Shown one piece after another: positions 1 through 9,992 of a DNA stretch of 64,000 bases. The notes beneath the pieces are model-generated. The model ran no database searches and was not told where the DNA came from. It saw nothing but the letters and a program-made list of their open reading frames with translations. The stretch lies in contig JAKUDP010000025.1 in the NCBI GenBank assembly GCA_022570795.1, positions 511,001 through 575,000 of the forward strand, given 5' to 3'. Position numbers and translations under genes: made by a program. Source of the stretch: Sphaerulina vaccinii. Taxonomy: Eukaryota > Ascomycota > Dothideomycetes > Mycosphaerellales > Mycosphaerellaceae. Numbering within the stretch: position 1 is the first letter of the stretch; each line of letters starts with the position of its first letter.

Positions 1-2
1 TT

Positions 3-191
3 CGCACCAGGATCGATGTCGAGTTTGCTAGCGGTACGCGTCCTGCGAGCAAGCCCATGGTCTGGAAGTTCGAGCACATCCCAAGTGCCGCGGATGCTGT
101 CATCCATCATCGTATGGACTTCAGACCTTCCCTTGCGAGCTGGGATCGACAGCACCACTTCCTGGTCATCGAGTGTGAAGTATTCAGGTGA
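3..191 (+). CDS. 3' end of a truncated gene, function unknown
   Basis: An open frame runs from the window edge for 62 codons to a TGA at 189-191. Its composition looks coding (IDVEFASG, WKFEHIPSAADAV, WDRQHHFLVIECEVF), unlike the two other forward frames. The start lies outside the window, so neither length nor family can be judged. A GTGATT at 188 could instead be a splice donor, in which case the gene would continue. I do not recognise a domain. The stop lies only 33 bases before the first GATA site of the next gene, so the upstream region of the ferric reductase follows directly. Confidence 0.4.
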   Translation, partial: RTRIDVEFASGTRPASKPMVWKFEHIPSAADAVIHHRMDFRPSLASWDRQHHFLVIECEVFR

Positions 192-223
192 TTCGCAGGC
201 CGTGCGCGCGATTATGCAAGATG

Positions 224-329
224 ATCAGATAAGGGCCACTCAACTATGCTGCTCTCCCACGTGCAGACCAGGGTGATGGGATAGCTCAACCACGGCATCT
301 GATAAGACCGTAAAAATTCCATCAGATAA
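224..329 (+). promoter_or_regulatory. Three SreA/Sre1-type GATA sites upstream of ferric reductase
   Basis: Three exact matches to ATCWGATAA lie on the plus strand at 224-232 (ATCAGATAA), 297-305 (ATCTGATAA) and 321-329 (ATCAGATAA), 531, 458 and 434 bases before the start codon of the ferric reductase. ATCWGATAA is the known core site of the fungal GATA repressors SreA/Sre1/Urbs1, which shut down iron-uptake genes when iron is plentiful. The motif matches are seen directly; repression of this gene by an SreA orthologue is inferred. Confidence 0.7.
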
Positions 330-754
330 GCGCAAGCTAAGGCAAGGACTTATCGGTACGCCCTCGCGTCCAGTCTCCAATACTGCTGACATTGGTATTC
401 TGAACCAACAATTGGGTCTATATCGATATGCCAAGCGACACTAGTTTCAAGCATCTTGCTTTCTGTTGCTTGTCGAGAATGCTCGGAGCTTGTCACGATC
501 CATCGAGGCTTGAACACTAACTGTACTTAGTCCTCTTCGAGTGGATAGTGCTGCAGGAGCACCCCGTTGCACGACGAGGTAGCATTTCAACAGAGTCATA
601 CCGTACTCGCCGCTCACACGAGGTCTTGCCGAAAGCATGGTCGCTGGCGGATGCTTCCTCTGTTACGGAGAGGTGCGGGATGGTGAAAGTACACCTAAAA
701 GCCTAGGTTCTGTCCCACCATGACATTCGTAAATCACAGCACTCTCCTTTCAAC

Positions 755-3176
755 ATGCGTACACTAATAATCGCTGCCAAGCTGAGCTTGATCAGCGTAG
801 ATCTCGCGGCAGCATGGAACTACATTACACCATCTCACTATTGCATTTCGGCTTGCAACACAGTGCTCGACAAAGTGACCTTTCAGGTTGCGAACAAAAC
901 TGAGAAGGGTACCTGTGCCGGTCTCTACGCACAATCTTTGTTCTACTGCTCGGCCACATACTGCTCGGAAGCAGAGATCAAGAATGGACTACACGACTAC
1001 AATGAGACATGCATAATAGAAGACGACACGCCATTGCCGGCTTTCGTGCTCCCACAGTCCTTGTCGCAGGTTGTGAAGGTGACGAAGAAGTCCGCAAAGA
1101 CGACGAACTACACGACTGCGGTCATCCCTGATAGCTCTTACTTTGAGCTAGGTTACAAGACGACAGTAAGCCCTTCCAGAAACGTGAGCGATAGTATTTG
1201 ACATACTGATCAGACCGCAGTATGCCAAATACACCACAGCAACATTGGACTGGGCTTTTGCGTATGTTCCACATTCCAACTCTCTTCCGACTTCCTCTAA
1301 CGTCTCTAAGATGGACTCTCTGCGGTTACTGGGGTCTTGTCGTTTGCATTGGAGTTTTGGTTCATGTCCTGAATCTAGCGAGAGGTCCTTCCAGTGAGCA
1401 TTTGCACTCACTACCCGAAGCCGAGAGTGCGCCGATACGGACTCGGACATCGCCAGTCGTTACAAGCATAACTGGCTGGATACGTAGACGAGTACTCCTC
1501 CCTCTCCTCTTCAGCAATAGCCAGCCTTCCAAATTCGCTGGCGGCTCTGTGCCGACGCGCGTGGAAGCCTTGGGAATAGCGCTGTATCTGATCTTGAACG
1601 TGGTCTTCTGCTTTCCTGGGTATCATCTCTTCGAGGGCAACCTGAAGTAAGTTCGCAAACAACTTAGGCGAATGGTGACCTTACTGACTCGTCAACAGTC
1701 GGCCGACGATCCAACAACAGTACAGCAAGTACATTGCCAACCGGGCGGGATGTCTTGCTCTTGCCAACCTATCCGTTATCTGGGTCTTTGCTGTTCGTAA
1801 CAATCCATTTCTCTGGCTCACAGGTTGGCCTTACTCAACATACAGTCAATTCCATAGATGGGCTGCTAGGGTCGCCACTTTGGAGGCCATCACGCATGCC
1901 ATCTGCTACAGTGTCCTATACTATTACATGGATACTTATGCATCTTACTGGTCGAAGCCATTCTGGTGGTGCGGCGTTATCGTAAGAACCACTTGCTACA
2001 AGTATATCTGGTATCATCCCACTAACTACTTCGCAGGCTGTCACCTCCATGTCACTCCTCGTCTTCTCATCCACCAACGTCTTCCGCCAATATCGCTACG
2101 AGGCTTTCCTGGTCATCCACTTCATACTTGCCATGATGGTACTGGTATGTCTGTACTTGCACGTTGACTACATGGACGATAGCTCGTTCAACGACTTCAT
2201 CTGGGTCTGTGCTGCGGCCTGGGTGATTGACCGAGCCGCGCGACTATTGCGGGTGTTCTCTTGCAGTATTCTCCGGAAAGGAAGCTCTACCAGAGCCTTT
2301 GCGACATACGAGCCTGATACCGATATCATTCGCTTGGATGTGTCATCCACATTCCAGACTACGACACCAACTCCTGGATCTTTCTACTACATCTATGAGC
2401 CTCGTCGGCTGTTTGGCTATGAGAGTCATCCTTTCACATTATGTTCTTGGAGCACTGCAAGCGACGAGAAGAGCAGCCCTCGCACATCAGACGCCTTGAA
2501 CAAAGAGATGGCAGTAGCCACTGCCGACAACAAGACTGCCACCACCAACGTCCAGCCGGCTTCTTCGCCTTCCGCTAAGACGAATCAACGCCACACGTTC
2601 CTCATCAAGCCTCGTGGAGGCTTCACCAAACAACTTCAACGAAAGATTCTCAACCAAGGTTCGAGTCAAGCCTACGAGCTTACAATTCTCCTCGAAGGCC
2701 CCTATGGTCAAACTTTCCCGCTATCTCAGCACTCAGACAACTTCATGATTATCGGCGGAAGCGGAATCACAGCAGCCATCTCTCGCGCTTATGCTCTGCT
2801 CCGAACAGGTGGCCCTCGAACGAAACTCCACTTAGTCTGGGCAGCGCAACGAAAAGCTCTCATCGATACAGTGTGTGCCAACGAGCTGAAAGAGTTGCTG
2901 GAAGATTCGAGAGTAATATTGGATGTATACCTCACCCGAGACACACCTTCTGTGGACTTTGAGAAGCCTGATGCAGCTGACCTCGTGAGTGTACATACCG
3001 GACGACCGGACATTGCTACACTGATGAGAACTGCGAGGATGGAGAGTGTGGAGAGTCTGGGAGTTTTCTGTTGTGGACCACTGAGGATGGGAATGGACTG
3101 TAGAAGGATCGTGACGGAGGTGTTGGGTGAGGAGGGAAAGAGTTTGGGGTTCTATGAGGAGAGATTTGGATGGTAG
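755..3176 (+). CDS. Ferric reductase (FRE family), plasma membrane
   Basis: Reduces extracellular ferric iron or iron chelates using NADPH, FAD and membrane haem, feeding reductive iron uptake. I read five exons: 755-1165, 1221-1261, 1311-1646, 1699-1981 and 2037-3176, giving 736 aa. The 49-nt intron at 1262-1310 (donor GTATGT, branch CTAAC) is needed to join two frames. A signal peptide is followed by a Cys-rich extracellular segment and N-glycosylation sequons. The transmembrane haem domain includes GYHLFEG, FHRWAAR (around 1845-1870) and ITHAICY. The FAD motif HPFTLCSW is near residue 487, the NADPH loop GGSGITAA near residue 597, and a CCGPLRMG motif lies near the C-terminus. The length is usual for the family. 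Three SreA-type sites upstream suggest iron repression. The ATG at 755 opens the signal peptide. The substrate range cannot be told from sequence. Confidence 0.93.
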
Positions 3177-3387
3177 AAAGATGTGCGTACCATGGTACAG
3201 TGCAAGATCACACTTTTACAGTAGAGCTTACACTGTGACCACCTTGGACTACCTGCCTGATCCGGTTCTTATTACACGATCCTCTACTTCAACGAACAAC
3301 AGCGTCAGTACAACATCACAAGACTGATACCAAAGCTCCAACGACGATACTACCAAACCGAGCGACACTACCCCAACACCTGATCAA

Positions 3388-3732
3388 TTGTATCGACTAC
3401 TGTTTGGAACGCTGCGCTCGATCTGGACAGAACAAATCCACAAGATGCTACCCTTCAGATTCGCGCTCAAGAACTACCTACGCTCTGTCTCACGGGCGGG
3501 GATAATGCAGTTTCGAGTCAGGCAGCCTGCTACAAGCAAGAGCGGTCAGAGATATCTCAGTCGTCAAAGCTCGAAGCTATTCCAGAACACTACGCCCTTA
3601 CACGTCGCCATATGGCTTTACAGCGCGGTAGAGCTCTACGATCTCCTATCGGGCGGTCGACTATTTGGAAAGGCTGCCGCTGAACGTCGAGCCAAGCGTC
3701 AAGATAATACGGAAGATGCTTCGGGACAATGA
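3388..3732 (+). CDS. Small hypothetical protein, perhaps mitochondrial
   Basis: An intronless frame of 114 codons ends at 3732. An internal ATG at 3445 would give a 95-aa product beginning MLPFRFALKNYLRSVSRAG, which is Arg-rich, lacks acidic residues and resembles a mitochondrial presequence. A short hydrophobic stretch (LHVAIWLYSAVELYDLL) follows, then a basic tail. I recognise no family. The frame ends just inside the end of a weak minus-strand candidate (3699-4179). It lies about 210 bases after the ferric reductase stop, so part of it could be that gene's 3' UTR. Reality of the gene is uncertain. Confidence 0.4.
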   Translation: MYRLLFGTLRSIWTEQIHKMLPFRFALKNYLRSVSRAGIMQFRVRQPATSKSGQRYLSRQSSKLFQNTTPLHVAIWLYSAVELYDLLSGGRLFGKAAAERRAKRQDNTEDASGQ

Positions 3733-4179
3733 ACTTCACTTCGATGGTCATCTAGAAGAGAATTGATATAAGCACTATGTCTAATAAGAACTGCATATAC
3801 CTCGCACTCTGGAAAGCCCGTATTCACATTCTTTGCCACCCTCTCTCCATCATCTGAAATTTCCTGCCATGCCCTTCCTTCTTCCACCACATCCATCATT
3901 GCAGCACATAGACAAGGGACCAACTGTGGCATGACACTGTCTTGGTCCACTGTTCCCTCGAGAAAGGCGGCGCAGTACTGGCATTTTGATCATTGATGGG
4001 AAAGTGAGAAGCGGAATCACAGGTGTGTCTGCAATTCTGGTGTAGTTTCGTCGTCAGTGGCATGGCTGTTAATCGATTTCCAGAGAGAGACTTACGGTGT
4101 CCTCACACTCTGCCCTCATGCTATCAATGGCCGATCTGTTCTCGTGACTTCGGTCGATGATGGGTGAGGATATCATCAT
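3699..4179 (-). CDS. Possible two-exon hypothetical gene
   Basis: On the minus strand an ATG at 4179 opens 28 codons to a good donor (GTAAGT at 4095). A CAG acceptor at 3978 joins in the same phase to 93 codons ending at 3699. The second exon looks coding (YCAAFLEGTVDQDS, VVEEGRAWQEISDDGERVAKN). The predicted product is 120 aa and of unknown function. Its intron is 118 nt, longer than most here. A nearer acceptor gives early stops. It may also be the tail of a larger or decayed gene whose upstream exons I cannot place. Confidence 0.28.
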
Positions 4180-5120
4180 GCTTGACGCCCGGCGCTAGTG
4201 CTTGTACGGGTTCCGGAAGCTCAGGACCTTTAGGGCGGAAGTGCCCTTCTCCTCGAAGCTCTCTCTACTGGCTGCAATCCTCCGTCTATATCTCTCAAAT
4301 GTTCCACAGAAGCCCTACGTAGTGTCTCGCGTCCTTGTTCTCCATCTCCAACATTGAATCTGTCTATGAAAATGCTCGCTAATTGGCGCGTTGAAGCTGC
4401 ACCTCATAAGAAGAGCTCACAGTAATCGATTTCATGCTATGTGGAGGCAAGAAATGGGTTCTGTTGGTGCTTTTGGGTGACGCGGCGGGAACGGATCCAG
4501 ATGGGTGCTTGTATCGCGGGCGCTGGAATCAGTCTTGCAATCCGATCGCCTGAAAGTCCCGAACGCGTCTCATCATCGTTGGTTATACGAGGAATAGAGT
4601 CTGTGTAGCGCGGCTTGAGGTCCCCTGTGGCGTGTGGCAGGGGTGAAAGACAGGAAAGTTGCGTATAGAGTAGGTGAAGTGTTACTGTATACTATTGGTT
4701 ATGATGGTGGCTTGAGGATTGAGTCGTCTTGCAGAGCTTTGAGGTGTCATATACGTGATTTGTTTGCTGGCTCGTGACTGCCCTTGGTTCTGGACGCTTA
4801 TGTGTCGAGAAGAAGCGCTTGGAACTGACCTGTGAACGAGATGTCAATAGCAGCTCATAGAAGAGCTTTCACTCTGCGGTTTGCTTGACACGTCACTGTT
4901 CCAATGTTTCGTCTCGTTATCTTCTCATTCTCCATAGTAGGGTCGCTCCAAGACTTTCAGTAAGTCGAGCACTTGTGTCCCTGGTTGCTGTATACTTTAA
5001 ATGCTTATGACAACCTGTGCCATTCCATCTACACTTCAATCTCTCTCCCAATCATAGCAGGATCTATGCTGTTCGGCCGTAGCTTTCCTCAAGAGTACAC
5101 ACCGTCGTCATTCCTTGCTT
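4180..5120. other. Region without a supported gene
   Basis: No frame on either strand is long or well composed here. Short minus-strand fragments near 4180-4300 look slightly coding-like but are interrupted by stops and cannot be linked by clear splice sites. The part next to 5120 is presumably the 3' flank of the adenylate kinase gene. Confidence 0.5.
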
Positions 5121-6001
5121 TCACGCCTCCCCGAACTTTCTCTCGAATGCCTCGAATAGCTTTGGGGTGATCTCATCGCTGCTGTTGCCTTCGATCTTGT
5201 ACAGTATACCCTTGCGATCGGCATGATCCAGTAGGCTCTGAGCACTCTCGTTGTACGTCTTGACCCGGTTCAGGTAGACCTCTGGTTTGTCATCATCTCT
5301 TTGGACAAGCTTCTCGCCCGTGACATCGTCTTTGCCTTCGACCTTAGGCGCATTGAAGCCGATGTTGTATACTCTTCCACTTGGCGGATGCACCCAGCGA
5401 TTCGATATCCGCTTCAGAATGACATCTGTAGGAGTATGTAGGTGTACAGCCATGTTCACTGGTACCATCTTCTCCAGCTCTTCCATCTGGACTGCTGTTC
5501 GTGGAAAGCCGTCTAGGATGAATGATGCGTCTGGATGATCGCTATATCGATACTCGGAGTCGGCCTCATATGGCATTGTCGTCCAAGGTTCTGGTGCAGC
5601 ATTGGATGAAGCAGTCTCGAGACCAGCATCCGCTGAACTGTAGTTCAGAGTGTATGGCTGCACTCCATCTGCTGGTATGAGCCATCCTCTGGTCGTTAAA
5701 GCATTCCGGATCAGTCGTAGAATCATAGCATCAGGCACAAGAGCGCCGCGATTCATGAGAGATTCAGCTTGAATGCCTGCAATGGTCACGCGACATTAGT
5801 CGAAGCTGATATTGTACAAATATCGATGAACATACCGAGCGGCGTCTTGTTGCGCACATTCTCTCTCAGCAAGTCTCCCGAGCTGATGGCAGACAATTGA
5901 GGATATCGCTTCAGCAAGCGTTCAGTCTGTGTTCCCTTCCCTACACCCGGTGCGCCGATAAGAATGATGCGCGCTGCTCGTCGCAGGCGTGAAGTGGGCA
6001 T
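5121..6001 (-). CDS. ADK2: Adenylate kinase, AK3/ADK2-like, probably mitochondrial
   Basis: Transfers phosphate between nucleoside triphosphate (GTP or ATP) and AMP, balancing nucleotide pools. Two exons, 6001-5836 and 5776-5121, are separated by a 59-nt intron (GTATGT...TTGCAG) and give 273 aa. The P-loop GAPGVGKGTQ, the SSGDLLRENV AMP-binding motif, the DGFPRT motif and a long LID (RWVHPPSGRVYN, DDVTGEKLVQRDDDKPE) are all present. The LID resembles the AK3/ADK2 group, mitochondrial matrix enzymes in yeast and animals. An insertion of about 50 residues lies between GWLIPADG and FILDGFPRT, where related enzymes have only a few residues. An upstream in-frame ATG at 6058 would add 19 residues; the basic N-terminus (MPTSRLRRAARI) suits import either way. 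Confidence 0.92.
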
Positions 6002-6734
6002 TGCACTAGCGGGGCTGGCTCGAGTTGTTCGTGAGTCGTTATGGAGTCCGAGTCGCACAATCGCAATCAGGTCAAGCTATCGGAGTGGTCGCGGGTGTGC
6101 GCGCAATGGACAATGAAGACGTGATCGTCTTCCGTGGACAATGTGTGTCAGCTGGAGTCGTACACGGACATGATGAAGAGAGTTGCAAGGTGAGTCCGAG
6201 GATGAAAGGAAGGAAACAAGAAGACGTGGAGTGGTAGTGAACGAGAACACAAGCACTATACCGTGGGCACGTTGAGAGCCAAAAGACTCCGAGGCGCTCG
6301 AGCGGAGTACGAGCGGGCATCTGATGGGAATGTCCAAACATACCATATAGCATACCGTATCAACACGTGTAACACGTGGGATCAATCGCGATCTTCTCGC
6401 TCTTATTCAAAGAGCGTTCCGTTCTTCCACTGACACTCCCCTCGCCGACGATGACTATGCCAACCAGGTCGACGCTATTCAAAGGGATCAGAGCATTGTC
6501 TGGCAGGGAAAGATGCTCAAATGCGCTGGAAATGTCGACGCAGGGAAGCTTTGTAAGGCTTTGGTTAGAGACGGCTTGGCTGCATCACTAGCAAGGGGTC
6601 TTGTCCATCGTTCTCGGCTTTCTCCAAGTGACGATGTCAGAACAACTGCAACATCTTCAACACCACTTTCGCCGACCATCACTACGAATCGATCAATACA
6701 ACAGTAACAGAATTTTCATCTGCTGCCGGCCAGC
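6002..6734. other. Intergenic region between two divergent genes
   Basis: This 733-bp stretch separates the divergently transcribed adenylate kinase and LETM1 genes and probably holds both promoters and 5' leaders. Short open frames exist, but they start at non-ATG codons or show no coding character. No clear site stands out. Confidence 0.5.
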
Positions 6735-8333
6735 ATGATGAACTCGCGCTATTCTGCGCAATTGGCGCCACTCCTGCTACGCCATGGAAACACCACGAGG
6801 ATTGCCTTCTCCAGAGCTGCTCGCCTCCCAAGGACATTACCTGTAGTGGTTCACCGTATGAACGCTTCGACAGACTCGCAACATCATGGAAACGATAGCA
6901 ATGGCCCGCCACCTGGCTTTAACATTGAGCAGGCTAAGAGACCGCTCTCCAAAGAGTCGGACAAGAAGGACCAGAAAATCAGCATTCCTGCCAATAAGCC
7001 CACGGAAAGCGCACCAACGACCGCAGCAGAAAAGCAGGCTCTGAACGAGATCGCCGCACAAACAGCTGCTGAGGAGACGGCAGAGACCAAGAAGGAGGTT
7101 GCCAAGAAGGAGGAGAAGAAAAAGTTGACACTGTGGCAGAAGGTCAAGCATGAAGCACAGCATTACTGGGATGGCACGAAGTTGTTGGGGACTGAAGTGC
7201 GCATCTCCTGGAAACTGGCCTTCAAGATGGCTGCTGGATACGAGCTCACTCGCCGAGAGCACCGACAACTCACAAGAACTGTTCAGGATCTTGGACGATT
7301 GGTGCCGTTCTCTGTGTTCGTCCTAGTGCCTTTCGCCGAACTGCTGCTGCCTGTGGCGCTGAAGCTGTTCCCAAACATGCTGCCTTCCACCTACGAGAAC
7401 CAGAAGACGAAGGACTCCAAGACCGCAAAACTTCGATCGTCAAGAAAGGAGGTTAGCAACTTCTTGCGCCAAACTATGCGCGAGTCTGGTCTACCGGTAT
7501 CAGCAACTACTGCACAAAAGGAGGAGTTCACAGAGTTCTTCCGCAAGCTAAAGACAACTGGAGAAGAGCCTACAAAGTCAGACATTATCAAGGTCTGCAA
7601 GCTGTTCAAGGATGATTTGACATTGGACAACTTGTCGAGACCACAGCTCATTGGCATGTGCAAGTACATGAACTTAGGCACATTTGGCACAGACGCTATG
7701 CTGCGTTATACTATTCGGCACCGAATGCGACAAATCAAGCGCGACGACAAAGCTATCAGCTATGAAGGAGTAGAATCGCTATCTGTCCCAGAATTGCAGA
7801 ATGCATGTGCTGCTCGTGGGCTTCGCACACACGGGATGAGCCCTGGTCGTCTGAGAGATGATCTCCAGATGTGGCTTGATCTCCGTCTCAAGTACGGCGT
7901 TCCTAGCACGCTGCTTGTCTTGAGCAATGCTTTCATGTATGCCACTGGCAAGGAGAACGAGTTTGAGGGCCAAATGTCTGCACTTCAAGCCGTTCTTGCC
8001 AGTATTCCAGAAGAGCTCTTCCACGAGATTGAATTGGAGGTACACACTGCTGAGGGCGCCACGACTAACAAGCAGCGTCTGCAAGTTATCAAGGAGCAGC
8101 AAGAGCTCATTCAGGAGGAGAACGAGCAAGCAGAGGAGCAAAAAGCTTCTGGACGCGAGGAGGTGGTGGACGACAAGGAGAACATTGACGAGAAGGACGA
8201 AGAACAACGACAGTCCGAAGCTCTCGCAAAATCCGACCAAGCCGCCGCCGATATGCTGGAGTCGGAGCAGGATCTGGAGAAACAACAAAAGTCAGAAAAG
8301 GCAACACCCACAGAAAAGTCGGAGACCAAGTGA
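6735..8333 (+). CDS. MDM38: LETM1/Mdm38-family mitochondrial inner-membrane protein
   Basis: Members of this family maintain mitochondrial K+/H+ exchange and volume and bind mitochondrial ribosomes at the inner membrane. The gene is one exon of 532 aa. The N-terminus is basic and import-like (RIAFSRAARLPRTLP). A Lys/Glu-rich segment precedes the LETM1 core. The single membrane helix with the hallmark VPFAELLLPVALKLFPNMLPSTYE lies near residues 188-218, followed by the ribosome-binding-like region with FLRQTMRESG and QLIGMCKYMNLGTFGTD. The C-terminal 100 residues are acidic coiled coil (QEENEQAEEQ). I chose the first ATG of an MM pair; the second is three bases on. The length is normal. The gene diverges from adenylate kinase, another probable mitochondrial protein. 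Confidence 0.93.
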   Translation: MMNSRYSAQLAPLLLRHGNTTRIAFSRAARLPRTLPVVVHRMNASTDSQHHGNDSNGPPPGFNIEQAKRPLSKESDKKDQKISIPANKPTESAPTTAAEKQALNEIAAQTAAEETAETKKEVAKKEEKKKLTLWQKVKHEAQHYWDGTKLLGTEVRISWKLAFKMAAGYELTRREHRQLTRTVQDLGRLVPFSVFVLVPFAELLLPVALKLFPNMLPSTYENQKTKDSKTAKLRSSRKEVSNFLRQTMRESGLPVSATTAQKEEFTEFFRKLKTTGEEPTKSDIIKVCKLFKDDLTLDNLSRPQLIGMCKYMNLGTFGTDAMLRYTIRHRMRQIKRDDKAISYEGVESLSVPELQNACAARGLRTHGMSPGRLRDDLQMWLDLRLKYGVPSTLLVLSNAFMYATGKENEFEGQMSALQAVLASIPEELFHEIELEVHTAEGATTNKQRLQVIKEQQELIQEENEQAEEQKASGREEVVDDKENIDEKDEEQRQSEALAKSDQAAADMLESEQDLEKQQKSEKATPTEKSETK

Positions 8334-9992
8334 TGTTACGATTAGAAAGGAGCGGGGTGATAGATGTATAGACTGGGGACAGGCGTTGCTTTCGTTTGTA
8401 CCAACGCATGAATCAGAAGAAGGGGGCATCACAATGATGAAGCGATAGACTTGGAGAGATACCACGCTGCTCATTCCAAGCACGTATGCATGCAAGCAAG
8501 CAAGCTTTCGTAGAATTTGAGCTTTATTCGACATGAAAAAGACCAAAGTCTGAAAACAGTCCCTCCAGGGAGCACCGAAGACTATCGCCTTGATTATTTT
8601 CACATGTCTGTGCGTGTAAGCATATATTAGTCTCCGCAAGAGTAGAAGACTTCCAGTGAATGGACGTCAACAAGTCCATACTAACTCGAAAATGCAGATC
8701 ATCCTCGATCTTCTCCAAGTCTTCTACGGCTGGCGGTATTAATGAAGCTTGCCGGTCGAGTGCGAATCTTTGATTGGCTTTGATTGGACTTTGATCCATA
8801 TTGCTTAGGCAACGCGACCGGCAAGGAACATTGATACCGCCAACCGTATATGTTGACAGCTATATACTCGACCCCAAAATACTAATTATCTTCGATCTTC
8901 TCGATACGTTCCATCTGTCAATAGCTATATACGATGCATTCACCTCAATTTTCAACAATCGTGCCAGGCTCCGTGGCCGAGTCAGTGAGTCGTTAGCAAG
9001 TTCTGATGCTACATAGGGAATTAGTGAATTTAGCAGTAGGACCCAAGAATATGCTACAGTATGTTATTCCTAGTCTTTGTACCACTCGATGCTGGAGCGA
9101 TTGTTTTGCCCTTTCTGCATCACCTTGGTATCCGACTACTTAAGTCTTTGGAAGGTAAGAAGGTGCTGGAATCTTGTTAGGAGCGTGCCCTGAACAGCAA
9201 GAGTGCTTGATGCAGTCGCGAAGCCGTCCGCAAGACTGTATGCTCTACTTCTTCCTTACGAATTCCTACATCTTCCCCTCCTCCCTCGCCACTAATTGAC
9301 CTTCATATTCATCTGTGAGTCTCTCTCTTCAACAATCGTCCTTAGCACAACGGTCTGACGTCCGTACATCGTTGGTTCTTTCTAACGTTGGAACAGTCCT
9401 TACGCTTAACAAAAGACGTCACAGTCAATCAATCATGACTGATGTTGTTGTTGGTGTGGATAAAATCGTACCAGTAGGTCGTCGGTACAGCTGATGCTTG
9501 GACCACTAATGGGCGTTGTTTTTGCCTTTTCTTTTGACCTTGTATTGGTGTCTTCTTGGTATATCAACCTTGATGTACCATTCCATTTCTTCTGATTTTA
9601 ACAGTCGTCGAGGCCTCTATGGCTCAGTCAAGAAGTCGCAGTCCTCGATTGTGCTTGGATCAACATAGTCCTGCTACTTCAGCTTCTAAGGTTCAGCTGG
9701 ATCTGGTCTTGTAGTCTGGCTCGACAAGCAACGCGAGGCGATAGCGATTGTTTTGCTTTTCTTTTGCCCATTGGACAGCCAGACGCCCTAGTGCCTGTAC
9801 TCTGTGTCGTGGCGTGGTGGCAAGGTCAGTAAGTGTCATGTGAAGTGTTCGCGGGATGCAAGAATGTTTCTTCGTTTGTGTACAAATCCTGGCTTCTAAC
9901 TTAGCCAAATCCTGCTCGCGAAAGTGGGTATCATCATTCATCGTTCGCTGCTCTTCGTATCACATTTTGTGCTGTTTGCCTTTTGCTTTGAG
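8334..9992. other. Long intergenic region, no supported gene
   Basis: This 1.66-kb tail-to-tail region contains the 3' flanks of the LETM1 gene and the minus-strand gene at 9993. Small frames have no coding signature. The notable structure is an imperfect inverted repeat at 8725-8848. A partial direct similarity (GACAGCTATATAC / GTCAATAGCTATATAC) near 8853 and 8917 suggests old repeat sequence. Confidence 0.5.
8725..8848. repeat. Imperfect inverted repeat (hairpin), 34-bp arms
   Basis: Arms at 8725-8758 and 8815-8848 pair at 29 of 34 positions and are separated by a 56-nt spacer. Both arms contain GGCGGTAT and TTGCCGGTCG. It could be the remnant of a small inverted-repeat element or a hairpin formed in RNA. 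No target duplication is evident. Confidence 0.6.

Noticed and set aside
1222..1650. Separate 142-aa frame at the start of the ferric reductase
   Set aside because: Its second half is exon 3 of the reductase; the first half reads through the 49-nt intron.
6376..6591. 71-codon frame upstream of the LETM1 gene
   Set aside because: It begins at GTG, not ATG, and its composition is not coding-like.
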